Assembly: GCF_017875325.1 (NCBI RefSeq)
Contig: NZ_JAGGMN010000001.1
Coordinates: 2,190,140-2,254,139, forward strand
Length of the DNA: 64,000 bases
Direction of reading: 5' to 3'
From: Methanofollis sp. W23
GTDB taxonomy: Archaea; Halobacteriota; Methanomicrobia; Methanomicrobiales; Methanofollaceae
Below are positions 35,391 to 44,401 of the stretch, piece after piece. The notes beneath the pieces are model-generated. The model saw only the letters and a program-made list of their open reading frames with translations, did no database searches and was not told the origin of the DNA. The translations under genes were made by a program, and so were the position numbers. The stretch's first letter is position 1, and every line of letters begins with the position of its first letter.

Positions 35391-36827
35391 GTCGGGCCCG
35401 CATGATGACGGGCGTCAGACGCACCAGGATTGCGCAAATTCAAATTTATCAGAGAATATATGAATTTCCATGCGGCAGCATCGTGCCAGGCACCGACATG
35501 CCTAGCGTGACCCTGGCGCAGGGAGAGGGGAGAGCAGGATACCAGAGCCGAGGGTGTCCCTGCCCCTTGATAGGGAAGATCATACGTTCCCCGCACCACG
35601 AGAGCGCATGCATGCACCCATGATCATTTCTCCTGTTTCCCATAGAAGGGGATGACGATGCCGGGAGAGATATACCCGGTCTTCAAACTGGTGGGAATCC
35701 CCGCGCCCATATTCTGGCAAAAACTTTCTTGACTCCCTCTATTGGATCACTCCCCATGCTGATCAGATACTCCCTGAGATCATCCTCGACCATCTGGAAG
35801 AAAGAGGACTATAGGGATCTGAGATAGATGAAGAGGCCATCCCAAAATTCTCCTACCTTACCGTTGCAGAAGAGAGCGGGGGGAGATGGGTGAGAGATCT
35901 TCATCCCCCGCGCGCAAAGAAGCACCCCTGACCTTTCCTCACGATCGCACCAGGAGCACATCGAAACACTTCGTGTTTCTCATGTTCGCTGTCGCTCACA
36001 TCTCGACGATCAGAGATCGTCTCAACCTCGTTCTCACCCGTCTCTCCCGTGATGACGACGAGGAGGGGGAGACATCTTTGATGGTCCCGAGGAGGAAATT
36101 CCCGTCTTCCTCCTTATCTTTTCTGGGGTGTGAAGCGCGAGCAGACATGAGATCATCTCAGATTTTCGAGTAGACGAGAGGGCTGAGAAGTTCCCCAGCA
36201 GAAAAAAACATTCAGCCCTGTAGAAATCTTCACTTCTTTTGGTTTGAGTATGATTCAACCACCTTCCCCCCATCTTCTCACCAGGGGCGGGTGCTGCCCT
36301 GACCCCGGAGATGAAGACAGGGTCAGGAGAGCAGAGAACCATTCTGAATGAGGGGGGGGTCCATCCCATTTGTGTAGGACTCAACGGGATCTGGTCAATT
36401 CAAATGCTGATGCAGACCAAAAGAGATGATCGCCTGGATCATTTTCATGGTAAACCCTTACCCCCGCCTTCTCCAATCGATCGCGCCGGGGCGCCGCGCC
36501 CCCGGCAGAGAGCATCGCCAGGAGAATTTCTACAGAACCAAAGATTGCTCCATCATAAAGACCGGCCGCCTGCCTCTCCTGATGTGGAGGGAAGGGGAGT
36601 GGGGCCGGGGCAAGACGATATGCACCCCCCTGTCCCCGCGGCGCGTCACCGCCGCCCGACCCCCGCACACTCCCACGGCCTACAGGCCCCTGATATGGAA
36701 AAATTACCCAGAAATCCCGTTTGATCCCCCTCGTCGACCCGGCATCCATGGTGCGCCCCTGACAACAGGGAGGGCGGGCCCGGCCGTCACCTTTTTCTTT
36801 TGTGACGTAGAACTCATAGAAGCCCAT
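35391..36827. other. Intergenic mosaic between the S-layer-type gene and tRNA-Gln
   Basis: About 1.4 kb without a supported gene. It contains MITE-like copy 4, the GATCATTTTCATGGTAAACC module (36437-36456), and GC-rich hairpins (for example 36484-36504). The left third (35400-36200) shows no clear repeat. Confidence 0.55.
36214..36539. mobile_element. MITE-like element, copy 4 (326 bp)
   Basis: Left end AGCCCTGTAGAA and right end TTCTACAGAACC, each within two mismatches of the consensus. The left part (TTGGTTTGAGTATGATTCAA) matches copies 3 and 5. The right part carries the ATTTTCATGGTAAACC module and a GCGCCGGGGCGCCGCGCCCC hairpin. Confidence 0.5.
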
Positions 36828-36900
36828 AGCCCGGTAGTGTAGTGGTCAATCATGGAGGACCCTGGATCCTCCGACAGCAGTTCGAATCTGCTCCGGGCTA
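36828..36900 (+). tRNA. tRNA-Gln (anticodon CUG)
   Basis: 73 nt. Acceptor AGCCCGG/CCGGGCT with discriminator A; D-arm GTGT...TCAT; anticodon stem GAGGA/TCCTC with loop CCCTGGA; T-arm AGCAG-TTCGAAT-CTGCT. The anticodon CUG and the A1 start match archaeal tRNA-Gln. Position 33 reads C instead of the nearly universal U. Confidence 0.9.
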
Positions 36901-36947
36901 CTCCTTTTCCGACAGACTGATGCGTGAGCCAGTGCTAAGAGTGAGGC

Positions 36948-37784
36948 ATGAAACGGCTGTATCTGGTCGGGGCCGGGGTCCGCTCTGACGACGAGAAGAC
37001 ATTCCCCGCCCTGGCAGCGATGTATCATGCAGGCGAGATCGACCATATCCAGGTCCAGATCAACCCGGAAGAACAGCGGACTTTCAGGCAGCATATCGAG
37101 ACGATCGCCTCGGGCGGGGTCAAGATCGTCATCCATGCCCCTCACCACGGCCACGGACTCAACCCCTGCGCGCCGACGGCCTACGAGACCTGGAGCGAGG
37201 CCGATGCACAGGCCTGGATCGAACTCGCCCTTGCAGAGACGGCCGAGGCCGCGGACCTGACCGGGGCGGAGACGATCGTCCTCCACCCCGGGCGGTACCT
37301 GCCTGGCAGACGAGAAGAGGCGGCGGCGACCTTCGAGACCTTCCTTGACGAATACTTCGACCCCAGGTTTGTGCTCGAAAACCTCCCGTCAGTCCACACC
37401 GACTACCCCCTCCTCGGCAACACCGCCGACGACCTGAAGGCCCTGGGCGGGGGGCGAATACGCGGCTACTGCCTCGACTTTGCCCACCTCTTCTGCACGG
37501 CAAATTATCTCAGGGTCCCGTACGCAGACCTCCTCGCCCCCTTCGCCGACCTACCCCTCCGCCTCTTCCACCTTTCCAACAGCAGAAAAAACTCGATCAC
37601 CGACGAACACCTCGCCCTCGACCACCCCGACGGGGGCCTCAACTTCACCGAGGTCATCCCCTTCATCGCCGCGCACCCCGAGATCGAGACAAGCCTGGAA
37701 TACAAGGAGAACGACCCCAGGGTCTATGTGAAGCAACTCAGGGCCTTTGACACCCTGTACCGGTTACATACCCGGTCCCGTTAA
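36948..37784 (+). CDS. Xylose-isomerase-like TIM-barrel protein (AP endonuclease family 2 type)
   Basis: 278 residues of the endonuclease IV/sugar isomerase-like TIM-barrel fold. Metal-ligand-type residues are seen in VIHAPHHGHGLN, ETIVLHPGRY, FVLENLPS, GYCLDFAHLF, LFHLSNSR and ETSLEYKEND, in the order expected for the family. It may be a DNA-repair AP endonuclease or a sugar-phosphate isomerase; the sequence alone does not decide. It lies 47 bases after tRNA-Gln and stands alone. Confidence 0.75.
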   Translation: MKRLYLVGAGVRSDDEKTFPALAAMYHAGEIDHIQVQINPEEQRTFRQHIETIASGGVKIVIHAPHHGHGLNPCAPTAYETWSEADAQAWIELALAETAEAADLTGAETIVLHPGRYLPGRREEAAATFETFLDEYFDPRFVLENLPSVHTDYPLLGNTADDLKALGGGRIRGYCLDFAHLFCTANYLRVPYADLLAPFADLPLRLFHLSNSRKNSITDEHLALDHPDGGLNFTEVIPFIAAHPEIETSLEYKENDPRVYVKQLRAFDTLYRLHTRSR

Positions 37785-39085
37785 ACCGGGAAGCACCTAC
37801 CAGGGGCATCCTGGTACCAGACTACAGGGCCACCCTTCCCTCATCTTCAATAACCCCTCATTAACCTTATTTTCGAGAACGGCCACCCCAAACGAGGGTC
37901 ATATCAGGCAGACCTGCGATCCCGGAGATATGAAGCCATTTCATGAAATACCACGAGATCCGCCGGACCTCTCCACCTCCTGGAGACCTGCAAATGCGAG
38001 ATAGAAGGGAAACATCAGATCCACCAGAACAGAGGATCTACGAGCCGCGAGACTTCCTGGAAATCGGCGCGATTCTATGCGAGATATGGAGATGTTTCCC
38101 GAAAACAGGGATTCTGTAGAATAGGGCATGAACGCCTGGCCCACGCATACGCGATGAAAATTCTTGGTGGTCTCCGGGTTATGAATCCTTACTCTCTCTT
38201 CGAAGCAGGAAGCACATGGGACCACCAGTTCATTGCCGCCTACACCCATCTTCGTCGTGGGGAGACGACCCGAGGGGGTCGACAAGTAAGATTCTCCGAT
38301 GAGGGCGGCCGATCTGATCGACGTGCCTTCCTTCCTACAGGCTTGCGCCAGGGGCAGCGCCCCCGGCCGAAGAAGGGGGAAGGCGGGTGACACACTTTCT
38401 CCCCACACGAGAGGTGCGGGTTTACCATGAAAATGATCCTGAAGATCATATCTCCTGGATTATAGAAGGGTTTGAATCCACCATACACCTTCGGGACTAA
38501 TACGCAGAGTGCAGATCCATCTCCTGCATGATCAGCCCTCTTCCTTCCCGCCCCTATCGTCATCCCTGGGGTCCGGGGGCAGCGCCCCCGGCACGAGGGT
38601 ATGGGAAGATGTGATGATCATGGGTGCCGCCCCCAATCGCAGAACCTTCATTGCCGTCTCGCGCCGGGGGGTTGCACCCCCCGAACCCCCCACGAAGAAG
38701 ATATGCAGGGGGCGGCGATGAAACCGGATCTTCCAGATCCCCAATCGCGAGGAGAAAGATCCTCTTAAACTCTGTAGCGCTGCTCAGAACGATTTTCATC
38801 GCGTATGCTTGAACCCCATGTTCATGCCCGATTCTACAGAGCTTGAATATGAAAGATGGTAGACAAAGAGGGCATCCCAAAACCCCTCTGGCCCAGAAAA
38901 ATAAGTAGATTGAGGTTCTGAAGCACGATCTCGTGCAAGAGAGGGGTGCCGCCCCTCGATCTCTGCGATGATGATTGAAGTGGGGGAGGCAGAGGAATGG
39001 CCAGCCAGAAAAAATCCCGGTCCTGATGATTGATCGTGCCAGGGATACTTTTGAGATATGGTCAGAGCCTGCAGAAGAAAAAAGA
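37785..39085. repeat. Intergenic mosaic of dispersed repeat modules
   Basis: About 1.3 kb, no supported gene. Two inverted copies of the 50-base end module lie at its ends (38110-38160 forward, 38795-38843 reversed), so it could be a long element of about 730 bp. Between them are the TTTACCATGAAAATGATCCT module (38421-38447), a relative of the 29-base block (38300-38328) and a perfect GC hairpin (CCGGGGGC/GCCCCCGG, 38573-38591). Confidence 0.55.
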
Positions 39086-39814
39086 TCAGGCCAGGAAGGC
39101 CGCGAGCACCCCACTGAGAAAGACCCCGTCGAAAGTGCCCGCGCCCCCGATACTTACCATCGGGGCGCCGAGTTCTCCAAGCCGTCTGAGGTTGAGAAGG
39201 TCGGCGCCGATGAGCGTCCCGAGCGTCCCCGAGATATAGGCGATCACCGGCGCCGCGATCACCGCCGCATCCCCCCCGCCCGCAAAGAGCGCAAGGACAA
39301 GGGCGACGATGAGGGCGGTCAGCGGCGGGACAAAGAACGGCGTGGCGATCCCAAGTCCAGGCACCGGGCGGGCCACCCAATGTGTGACCAGGGTGACGAC
39401 CAGCACCCCGATCAGGGCGAGGAAAAAGACCGTGGCCCCACCAGGGATGAGCAGCGCACGCCCCAGAAGATAGACCGAGACCAGGAGGGGGATCAGCGCC
39501 CCGCCAAGGTTGATCGCCACCGTCGTCTCGGGCGCGACCTCGGGGATCTGGTAGACCCAGCCATAGAGAGGACTGTAGGTCTTCTCCATCCGCACCGGCC
39601 CGCCGGTCCTGAGCGTGGTCAGCGGGATATTGACCAGGCTCCCGACCAGCGTGAGAAAGAGGAGGAGAAGCACCGCCCCCGGGGGGAAACCCAGTTTTGC
39701 AAAGGCCGAACCGATGAGACTGAGGAAGAGGAACGGGATCAGGAGGAGGAGAACAAGAAAGAGAAAACCGATCATCAGCAGGCTGAACGGGTTGAAGAAA
39801 CACCTGCGGGCCAT
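39086..39814 (-). CDS. DUF1614 family integral membrane protein
   Basis: 242 residues with about seven hydrophobic segments. The family signature is visible as ISGTLGTLIGADLLNLRRLG followed by SIGGAGTFDGVFLSGVLAAF. It has a paralogue near the end of the window with the same signature. The function of the family is not known. It starts 21 bases after the fibrillarin stop, so it is probably the third gene of the nop5-flpA transcript. Confidence 0.85.
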   Translation of the reverse strand: MARRCFFNPFSLLMIGFLFLVLLLLIPFLFLSLIGSAFAKLGFPPGAVLLLLFLTLVGSLVNIPLTTLRTGGPVRMEKTYSPLYGWVYQIPEVAPETTVAINLGGALIPLLVSVYLLGRALLIPGGATVFFLALIGVLVVTLVTHWVARPVPGLGIATPFFVPPLTALIVALVLALFAGGGDAAVIAAPVIAYISGTLGTLIGADLLNLRRLGELGAPMVSIGGAGTFDGVFLSGVLAAFLA

Positions 39815-39835
39815 GAAGAAGAGAAGGTGGAGATC

Positions 39836-40441
39836 TTATTTCAGGGCTTCGCAGATGATGGCCGCATGGTCATGATGGTAGGGCTCAAGCCACCGCACCT
39901 CCTTCACCGCAAGCCCGCCCTCCTCCAGGGCGCGGACCGTCTCGTCCGCGACCTCCTTCGGGCTCTTCCTGATGTCCACGCTCCTGGTCTTGAGCATCAG
40001 GATGAAGGTCCCGCCAGGACGGAGGAAGGGAAGGTTTGCAAGGGCGATCCGCACCTGGTCAGGCTGGGCCACATCCTGGTAGACGAGGTCCACCTTCTCG
40101 ACGACCCCCTGGTAGAATTTTGGACGCCCGGCATCGGCCATGATCGGGATGATATTCTTCCTGCGCCGGCAGACCTCGAGGAGATCCTGCACCGGGCGGG
40201 GAGCGAACTCCACCGCATAGACCACCTCTACATAGTCGGCGACATGGGAGACCGTCGTGCCATTGGCCGCGCCGAGGTACAGCACCCGCATATCTGCGGT
40301 GAGGTCGAAAGCGCCTCCCAGCATCGCATAGGCCGCAAACTTCGAGCGGTACGGATCCCAGACCCGGTACTCCCCGACTGTCCGCTCCCCGTACACCCCG
40401 CCTTCGCCCTGCGAGACCAGAGCACCGTCGAGCCAGATCAT
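39836..40441 (-). CDS. flpA: Fibrillarin-like rRNA/tRNA 2'-O-methyltransferase
   Basis: Catalytic subunit of the archaeal C/D-box sRNP, which methylates ribose 2'-OH in rRNA and tRNA using S-adenosylmethionine. 201 residues. VWDPYRSKFAAYAMLGG and the SAM-binding VLYLGAANGTTVSHVAD are diagnostic, with the KDKH-type catalytic residues expected around VDLVYQDVAQPDQ and FILMLKTRSVD. The start overlaps the nop5 stop (ATGA), so the partners are co-translated. Confidence 0.95.
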   Translation of the reverse strand: MIWLDGALVSQGEGGVYGERTVGEYRVWDPYRSKFAAYAMLGGAFDLTADMRVLYLGAANGTTVSHVADYVEVVYAVEFAPRPVQDLLEVCRRRKNIIPIMADAGRPKFYQGVVEKVDLVYQDVAQPDQVRIALANLPFLRPGGTFILMLKTRSVDIRKSPKEVADETVRALEEGGLAVKEVRWLEPYHHDHAAIICEALK

Positions 40442-41283
40442 GCCGACTCTCCCGCGGCATCGACCCGCGCCTGCGCCTTCTCAAGAAATGCCTCGTCCAC
40501 CTCGCCGCGGTAATAATCGATCCGCGCCGCGATGACCAGTTTGGCAGCAAGCACCCTGGCCACCCGCCCTCTGAGGTCCTTTCGGGCATTGTGGACGCGC
40601 CGGTGCTGGAAGATCACCCCGTGTTTCGGGGAGGGGGCGCTCCCCCTGATATGGGAGAATAGGGCCGAGCGCGCCCCGAGCACCTGCACCGTCGCCGCAG
40701 GCATCCTGGAAAGAGAGGAAAGACCCCCGGCAGCGGCCATCACCCTGGCCGCGACCAGGCCGCCGACAAGCGCGCTCATGTTCGGGAGGACGACATCCGC
40801 CCGCCTGGAGACGTCACGCGCCAGGCGCCGGCGCATCTCTCCAAGCCCCTGGATCTCCCGGCCCACCTGGCGCAATGGCGGGGAACGGCTCCGCATGATC
40901 CGGCCGGTCAGGGCCTTCCCGCCCCGGCGGTATTTCCTGGTGAACCCCGGGTCGATGACGGCCTGCCAGTCCACCGCGCGCTCGATGAGGAGATTGATGA
41001 TATGGTCGACCTCGTCGAGAGTCCTGACCATCTGGAGGAGTTCGACGTCCTTTTCTGAGAATTCCTCCGCGACCCGCTCCCTGGCCAGGGCAATGCAGGC
41101 GCCCCTGAGAGAGGCGAGATAGGCCTCCCGGTCGGGAACAGCCCCGGATTCCTCGGCCAGTCTCCATTCAGGGATAAGGAGGTCAGGACCAAGGGTCCGG
41201 ATCCGTCCTGCAAGGGCCTCGGGGTCAGACCCGGCCAGATCCCACCGGCCTTCGTCGAGGTCCCCGAACCAGTAGCGCTCCAT
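40438..41283 (-). CDS. Nop5/Nop56-related C/D-box sRNP core protein
   Basis: 281 residues. Scaffold of the C/D-box sRNP that bridges fibrillarin, L7Ae and the guide RNA. The coiled-coil region lies near LLQMVRTLDEVDHIINLLIE. The Nop domain is clear: DVVLPNMSALVGGLVAARVM, then STVQ-like AATVQVLGARSALFSHIRGS and PKHGVIFQHRRVHNA. The N-terminal domain is short, and the protein lacks the long Lys-rich tail of eukaryotic forms. First gene of the operon with flpA. Confidence 0.93.
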   Translation of the reverse strand: MERYWFGDLDEGRWDLAGSDPEALAGRIRTLGPDLLIPEWRLAEESGAVPDREAYLASLRGACIALARERVAEEFSEKDVELLQMVRTLDEVDHIINLLIERAVDWQAVIDPGFTRKYRRGGKALTGRIMRSRSPPLRQVGREIQGLGEMRRRLARDVSRRADVVLPNMSALVGGLVAARVMAAAGGLSSLSRMPAATVQVLGARSALFSHIRGSAPSPKHGVIFQHRRVHNARKDLRGRVARVLAAKLVIAARIDYYRGEVDEAFLEKAQARVDAAGESA

Positions 41284-41441
41284 AGTACAAGTGTGGGCAG
41301 GCAGGGAGTATTAACCTAACAGGCGCGAGCCCTGTTCAGGTCGGGAACAGTACAAGAGGATCCAGACCTGACCGCCCCTTCACAGGAACAACCTAATAGC
41401 AGGCGCGAAAGACCACTACGGACAAGGAATACTGACAGATC

Positions 41442-42368
41442 ATGATCATCGAAGCCATCATCTTCATTGTCGGCATCATTCTTCTGGTCAAAGGTGCGGA
41501 CTATTTTGTCGGCGGAGGGAGCGGACTTGCCGCGCGTTTCGGTGTCTCTGTAGCGACCATCGGGTTCACGGTCATCGCCTTCGGGACCTCGCTCCCCGAG
41601 TTCGTGGTGAGCATAAATGCCATCATCGCCAATGACGGCGGGATCGCTCTCGGCAACGTACTCGGCAGCAACATCGCAAACATCGCCCTGGTCCTCGCCC
41701 TCTGCGCGGTCATCAACCCGAAGATTGTCGGGAGCCGGGCGACTTCAGGACTGATGGTCAGGGAGACCGGGCTGATGCTCGCGGCCACCGTGCTCTTCCT
41801 TCTCCTTGCCATGAGAGGGACGCTCGATATGCTGGCCGGGGGCGTGATGCTCATCGCCTTTGTCGCCATCCTTACGGTCCTCTGGCGAAGCGGGGGGGCC
41901 GAGTCCGACAGCGAAGAGGTCGAGTCACACGGGAGAAAGGACATCGCCCTCACCATCGGCGGACTGATCGCCGTGATCATCGGGGCGCAGCTCGTCGTCG
42001 ACACCTCGGTGGCGATCGCCACCTCCCTTGGGGTGCCCACCTTCATCATCGGGCTCTCGATGGTGGCGATCGGCACCTCTCTCCCAGAACTTGCGACTTC
42101 GCTCGTGGCGATCATGAAGGGCGAGGGCGGGATCTCGGTCGGGAACATCCTTGGCAGCAACATCTTCAACCTCCTCCTCGTGATGGGGGTCGGGGCACTC
42201 ATCTCCCCGATCCTGATCGGGAGTCTCACCGACGTGCTCGTCACCCTGGCCTTTTCCGCAGCGGTCATCCCCCTCTTCCTCTTCGGTGACCGGCTGACCA
42301 GGGTCTGGGGGGCCGGGCTCCTCGTGGCATATGCCCTCTATATCGCCTCGATCTTCGGGCTGCTCTGA
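41442..42368 (+). CDS. Calcium/sodium antiporter (CaCA family, YrbG-like)
   Basis: 308-residue membrane exchanger with about ten helices that probably expels Ca2+ in exchange for Na+. The two inverted alpha repeats are plain: VIAFGTSLPEFVVSINAI with ALGNVLGSNIANIALVL, and VAIGTSLPELATSLVAI with SVGNILGSNIFNLLLVM. The acidic residue in each GTSLPE motif binds the ion. Single gene, divergent from nop5. Confidence 0.93.
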   Translation: MIIEAIIFIVGIILLVKGADYFVGGGSGLAARFGVSVATIGFTVIAFGTSLPEFVVSINAIIANDGGIALGNVLGSNIANIALVLALCAVINPKIVGSRATSGLMVRETGLMLAATVLFLLLAMRGTLDMLAGGVMLIAFVAILTVLWRSGGAESDSEEVESHGRKDIALTIGGLIAVIIGAQLVVDTSVAIATSLGVPTFIIGLSMVAIGTSLPELATSLVAIMKGEGGISVGNILGSNIFNLLLVMGVGALISPILIGSLTDVLVTLAFSAAVIPLFLFGDRLTRVWGAGLLVAYALYIASIFGLL

Positions 42369-43108
42369 ATGGCGCCGTGGTGGACTCTCATAGAACCACT
42401 CTGGAAAACCATCTCTGCATGGGATCGGCGCCCGCGCGAAGAGAGAAAGAAGGGGCGGCGAGGGTGGGACTCCTGCCTCTCTTCCTTTCGTGACGTGAAT
42501 GACAGGAGATGACCTCTCCACCGCTCGGCGGTGATAAAAAAAGTTCTTCGCATATACCCAGACCAGGGCCTTGTAGAATTCGGCATCACCCCCTCACTCA
42601 CGCATACGCGATTGAACATGATCATGGATCTCCTGCTCGTGTACTGATCCGGGTTCTTCCTTCTGAGCACGACACCACGCGGCAACATCATCGAATGACC
42701 ACACCTGCCTATCCTCGTCGTGGGGGGTCCTGGGGGGGGCACAGCCCCCTGACTCTCCGGACCACGATGAGGACGAGAAGGCAGAATAGATGGACTGTGT
42801 AGAATACCTCTAGATAGCCATCTCGGCGGGGGGGGCTCGCCGCCCCCGGCGACAAGATAGGGGGAGGCGGCTGCATCATACTCGAACCAAGAAAAAATGA
42901 GGATTTCTACAGAGCCAATAGATGACCATAACAAACAGGGGCAATGGCATGGGACACCCACCCACAGAGATCCCTGTCCAGAGGAGACCCCTACACACCC
43001 TGAAGATCAATAGGGATTTTCCCTCCCTGAAACCCCCCACAACGTATAATCAAACCGTCCAGAGTGATGGCCAATCACGTGGGCCCTACAGAACCAATTC
43101 TCCAGAAA
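42369..43108. repeat. Intergenic mosaic after the antiporter gene
   Basis: About 740 bases without a supported gene. Holds a divergent 50-base end module (42565-42615), a GC block near 42725-42755, MITE-like copy 5 and a half terminal repeat near 43083. Confidence 0.55.
42793..42916. mobile_element. MITE-like element, copy 5 (124 bp)
   Basis: Ends GACTGTGTAGAA and TTCTACAGAGCC. Read on the minus strand its interior (TTGGTTCGAGTATGATGCAG, then a GC-rich hairpin) matches copy 3 nearly base for base in order. This shows that a short ~125-130-bp form exists. Confidence 0.55.
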
Positions 43109-44341
43109 TTAAAAGACCACCACCCCGAGAGAGGAGAGGATGACCGGGAGCATCACCGCCCCCATGCAGGAGACCCTCCTCACCTGGACGAGCGCCGGTA
43201 CGGTCCCGACCAGGGTCGCCGCCGCCAGGACAAAGAGCCCAAAGGGACCGCAGAGGAGAAATGAGAGCGCGGTGACCGAGAGGACCACCGCAGTGTGGAG
43301 GGGGCGGAGCCTCACTCTGGCAAAGAGTGCCGCCGCCCCCGAACAATAGAGCGTGAGGAGATAGGCGATCGTCGCGGCGAGGGCAGCGACGAGAAGGAGG
43401 AGCGAGAGCGGAGGGAGGTCGAAGGCGGCGAGGGCGACCATCACCCCGTTTCGTGTTCTGCCAAGGGCGTACAGCGCCGACAGTCCGAGGAAGGCGTTGG
43501 CGGTGTTCGCGGCGCTGGTGGCAAGCAGATATCCCCGTCGGTCCTGGCCATAGTCGATGACCGAGGCGAGGAGGGCATTGGCGGTCGCATTCGAGAGTCC
43601 TGGAAGCCATCCGACGACCGCCCCCGCCACCGAGCCAGTGAAGGTGCAGCGGAGCACCTCTTGTCTCTCAGGGTACGAGACCGGTGCGGCCTGGGCGGGC
43701 ATCCGACCCCCAGTCGCGGAGAGGATGACCGCCACCCCAAAGAGCCCTGAGAGGAGGGGCATCAGGACCGAGGTGCCCCCGTGCCAGGCAAGAAAGGAAT
43801 ACCTGAAGACAAAAAGCCCGAGAAAACCTGAGACCAGGAAGACCGCGGCCGACCACTCTGGCGACTCCGAGAAGACGACCAATGAGCAGGCGACGACGAT
43901 GAGGAGGAGCCCGATCCCCCAGTCAATCGCGGGCTGCAGGAGTGGGAGGAGGCCGAGGAAGAGGAGCGAGAGGGGGAGAGCCCAGGCGACGGCGCTGGCG
44001 CTCCCGAGCGCGGAGACCCGGACCGCCTCCGCACCCCGCCCCTCCATACAGAGGGCATGGGCAGGGAGGACCATCACCGCGGTGTCCGCGTCAGGCACCC
44101 CAAGGAAGGTGGAGGGGACGCAGTCCAGGAAGGTGTGGGTGATGAGGGCGGCGACGAGGGCGGCAGCAAGGGGGACGGTCCCCAGGGCGCCGGCCAGGAG
44201 CGGGGAGACGGAGAGGAGGAAGGCGGCCATGGTATTGACGTGCACGCCAGGCACCAATCCGCTGACCACGCCCAGCACGACCCCCACCAGGGTTCCGATG
44301 AGGAGGGAGACAACCACAGAGCAGACTCGGGGGCCACCCAT
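43109..44341 (-). CDS. TctA-like (DUF112/tripartite tricarboxylate transporter permease-type) membrane protein
   Basis: 410 residues, about ten or more membrane helices. The N-terminal GTLVGVVLGVVSGLVPGVHVNT and internal GAVVGWLPGLSNATANALL are the two repeated PG-loop motifs of the TctA family. Archaeal members lack the TctB/TctC partners, and none is nearby, so the substrate is unknown. I took the first ATG before the hydrophobic segment; a longer frame adds 30 polar residues overlapping the divergent hemD promoter region. Confidence 0.82.
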   Translation of the reverse strand: MGGPRVCSVVVSLLIGTLVGVVLGVVSGLVPGVHVNTMAAFLLSVSPLLAGALGTVPLAAALVAALITHTFLDCVPSTFLGVPDADTAVMVLPAHALCMEGRGAEAVRVSALGSASAVAWALPLSLLFLGLLPLLQPAIDWGIGLLLIVVACSLVVFSESPEWSAAVFLVSGFLGLFVFRYSFLAWHGGTSVLMPLLSGLFGVAVILSATGGRMPAQAAPVSYPERQEVLRCTFTGSVAGAVVGWLPGLSNATANALLASVIDYGQDRRGYLLATSAANTANAFLGLSALYALGRTRNGVMVALAAFDLPPLSLLLLVAALAATIAYLLTLYCSGAAALFARVRLRPLHTAVVLSVTALSFLLCGPFGLFVLAAATLVGTVPALVQVRRVSCMGAVMLPVILSSLGVVVF

Positions 44342-44401
44342 ATATAGTTCCCGACCCTGGAGGGAAATGGTGATATCTCCGCCGCACTGATCATTCCTTC
44401 G

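Noticed and set aside
38975-40513. 512-codon plus-strand frame
   Set aside because: It is antisense to the DUF1614 and fibrillarin genes. Its Arg/Glu-rich translation is typical of a GC-rich shadow frame.
43557-44390. 277-codon plus-strand frame opposite the TctA-like gene
   Set aside because: Arg/Thr/Pro-rich translation antisense to a clear multi-helix membrane protein; a shadow.
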